Position numbers and translations under genes: made by a program. A DNA stretch of 64,000 bases, taken from contig NW_020313157.1 in the NCBI RefSeq assembly GCF_003265705.1, forward strand, positions 62,001-126,000, given 5' to 3'. This stretch comes from Callorhinus ursinus. Its lineage: Eukaryota > Chordata > Mammalia > Carnivora > Otariidae. Shown here one piece after another: positions 61,809 to 64,000 of the stretch. Position 1 is the stretch's first letter; each line of letters begins with the position of its first letter. The notes under the pieces are model-generated. The model had not been told where the DNA came from, made no database searches, and worked only from the letters and a program-made list of their open reading frames with translations.

Positions 61809-64000
61809 GCACGTTTCTTTTAGCATGTCTATGTATACGTAGACAGACAACATACACACATATATATGAGTATGTATATATATTCCAAGCGCAGAGAGCA
61901 AGATAATTGATACTAGGGCATTGTCATTGGGTTTCTATTAAGTTCAGCTATGAAACTGCCAATATTCTACCATTTTTGTCACACAAAAATAGCAATTTTA
62001 TATGATACAGTCTAATACTATGTTTCCAATGAAACGTTAAGGTCTCAAAAACCAAATGAACAAGAAAGGTAGAAAAACAAACAAAACCTTGTTGCTTGTT
62101 GTCTCTTTTGGTCAGTCTAGGGGCACATGTGCAGCTGGGGCTATGACTGTATGTTCAAAGCTCCTGACTTTGGGGGATCTTTAAAGGAAATGCATGTTTT
62201 ATGTGAAAGAAGAAATGGCCCTGGTAACTGTTAGTGCAATGGGATCATTATGAAATTTTCAAGTGAACCACCCGGTATTACTTTCTTCTCTAGCTGCTGG
62301 AATCTGGTTCCCCTCTGCCCTAACATGGGGGACATTCTCATGCACTGGTTGTTAGGAGATGTTAGAATGTTGAGCAAGCAGGACAAGCATGACAAATGTC
62401 TGCCTTTCTGGAGAGAGAACATTTTCATCAAAGCTATATACACATCATACATACACCCCCAGATATTTGTGGCACAAGTCACTGAACAGGGAATATCCCC
62501 TCCCGCCCCACCTCCTGGTTCAGCTGCTCACAGATGCATCCACAACCAAGTCATAAAACACAATGAAACCAAGAGCCAATCCATAAAGAGAAGCCTGCCC
62601 CAGGCTTAATTCAAGCAAGCCATTCATCGAGCTAATGTGATGGTGGACCTGTCGAATCCAGAACGCATCACGGACACATCAGCAACACCAAGTGGCATGC
62701 AATGACCAGATGACCGTCGGCCCCACTGCCATGCTTTGATTGGTTCAAGCTCAGAAAACAATCCCCTTTGAGAGTTTGGACAGTTGGCTTTCCCTCAATT
62801 AGAGTGAGATTAAAAATGAAGATTTGGTGAAGTCAAGTGCTTACCACACATTTCCTAAATGACAAGGAGAGATGTTTGCCTATTCCCATTAAATCTGTCA
62901 GTGAGACTATCAAATTACCTAGTCCAAGCAGGTCTCTTTTTTTGGGGAAATCTCTGCCCACACCAGATGGTCTTCATTCTGGAGGTCAGCATTCAGAAAC
63001 TCTCCGGGTGCTCCCAGATAATCAGCATGTGATCATTTAACCAAGGAGATGACGGGGAGGGAGTTGCAAGGTGCCCATCAAGGACCTTCTGCACAGTTCT
63101 GAGGTTATTGGAGTTCAGTATTTTCCAAAGGTCCCTGAATCTTTAATTTGATGAGGGCTTAATTTGTGCTGATAAAAGGAAAAATTCTACCAAGTGGGAA
63201 CACCAAGCTTCTTCTGCTTTCCATACGCCTAAAGAGCGAATCTCACGATTACAAGTTAGTTGCGGTTTCTCTTTTCATCCTGTTGACAACCAGTGAGCGT
63301 TACCCAAACGCTCTCAATTCCTGCCGATTTTGCTTCCTATTCTGAAGGAGTTTCTTTGGGTTAAGAAGTTTTTTCTCTTTGTCATCCTGCCTGTCTTCTA
63401 GATGAGAGGAACTGAGAATCTATCACTGCTGATACTAAGCTGTGATCATGTAAAAATAAATTATTATACTACTGCTCTGAGATAAATTCTAGAAACTTGG
63501 CATCTTTCACCTAGATTCAAAAGCTATTCTGATACTTTCAGATTTTCTCCAAATATGTGTCTTCTATCAAAGGGAAAGGTCTTCCTTTTCTTCACCTGCT
63601 TACTGGGAATATAAGGAAGTACCACATCATAAATATGCTTTATAAATCGAACCAGAAATATCATTTTAAAGATTGTTTTCTGGTAATTTGCCTATCACTG
63701 CATTTACCTCAATGCAATAATCCCATATGTGGCAAGTGTCTTGCTTATAATAAAGTTAAAGAGGGCTGGTAATCAATTTCCACAGCAACCAAGAAGACCC
63801 AATGTACAAATTTCTTTCATGAACAGCAAGAGGCCAATTACGTGGACAAGAGTATATTTACTTGGTTTCTTCCATGGAAACGATTATACCAACGTGGGAA
63901 TTGTAGAGTCATTCAAGTTTTACCAAGACTGAGGGCAATTTTCAGTAGGACACGTTGCCAATGAGAAATCTCAATACTGTTAAAATATCAGATTTTATAC

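Larger units (their letters stand above)
46951..64000 (-). other. RBFOX1 intron upstream of the 53-nt exon (partial)
   Basis: At least 17 kb of intron. Contents: MER5-type elements (49850-50165, 50585-50800, 52210-52400, 55780-55965), MIR fragments (51085-51260, 58820-58985, 59010-59210), an old L1 piece (54455-54700), one Can-SINE (60257-60411) and microsatellites (48891-48927, 51999-52057, 53569-53589, 56667-56698, 59600-59651, 61771-61808). The stretches 46951-48880, 56700-58800 and 61810-64000 show no repeat or exon I can support. Confidence 0.8.

Noticed and set aside
46951..64000. Search for the preceding RBFOX1 exon (YGGYAAYRYAQP region) or the mutually exclusive brain/muscle exons
   Set aside because: No minus-strand match with flanking splice sites was found by eye; they are probably beyond 64000. 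A TBLASTN of RBFOX1 would settle it.

Overview
The window is mammalian nuclear DNA from a carnivore (order Carnivora; I cannot place it more finely). The evidence is several tRNA-derived Can-SINE/SINEC copies (promoter end reading 'cacctgggtggctcagtc', pyrimidine/purine stretch and AT-rich tail), LINE-1 of the carnivore type, and old pan-mammalian repeats (MIR, L2, MER5-like hAT elements, MLT1-type LTR). There are no bacterial-style genes; almost all open reading frames longer than 60 codons are chance or repeat-derived.

One gene is recognisable: the 3' end of RBFOX1 (A2BP1/FOX1, neuronal and muscle splicing regulator), on the minus strand. From upstream to downstream in the transcript it contributes: (i) a 53-nt alternative cassette exon at 46898-46950; (ii) a 76-nt exon at 32846-32921; (iii) a terminal coding exon at 31178-31300 with two in-frame acceptors 78 nt apart (31300 and 31222); and (iv) a roughly 2.6-kb 3' UTR to about 28560, with AATAAA signals. 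Exons upstream of the 53-nt exon, including the RRM, were not found and should lie beyond 64000. The sequence from 46951 to 64000 is therefore intron, as are 32922-46897 and 31301-32845.

These exons form a compact switch for the protein's C-terminus. Skipping the 53-nt exon leaves the frame ending in ...RFAPY, the end known for nuclear RBFOX1. Including it shifts the 76-nt exon into a second open frame ending ...PPPTALVP, the end known for the cytoplasmic form. In that frame the stop codon is created only by the splice junction (TG|A) to the distal acceptor. Matches to the RBFOX binding motif (UGCAUG/GCAUG) lie in the flanking introns and suggest autoregulation.

Positions 1 to about 28560 are intergenic DNA downstream of RBFOX1: a nested LINE-1 cluster at 5.5-10.6 kb (including a 5'-truncated L1 with a 16-bp target-site duplication), Can-SINEs, MIRs, LTR remnants, another L1 at 20.9-21.8 kb and many microsatellites. 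I see no other protein-coding gene and no RNA gene. I do not see a novel defence-like or metabolic system; the notable biology is the RBFOX1 C-terminal isoform switch.
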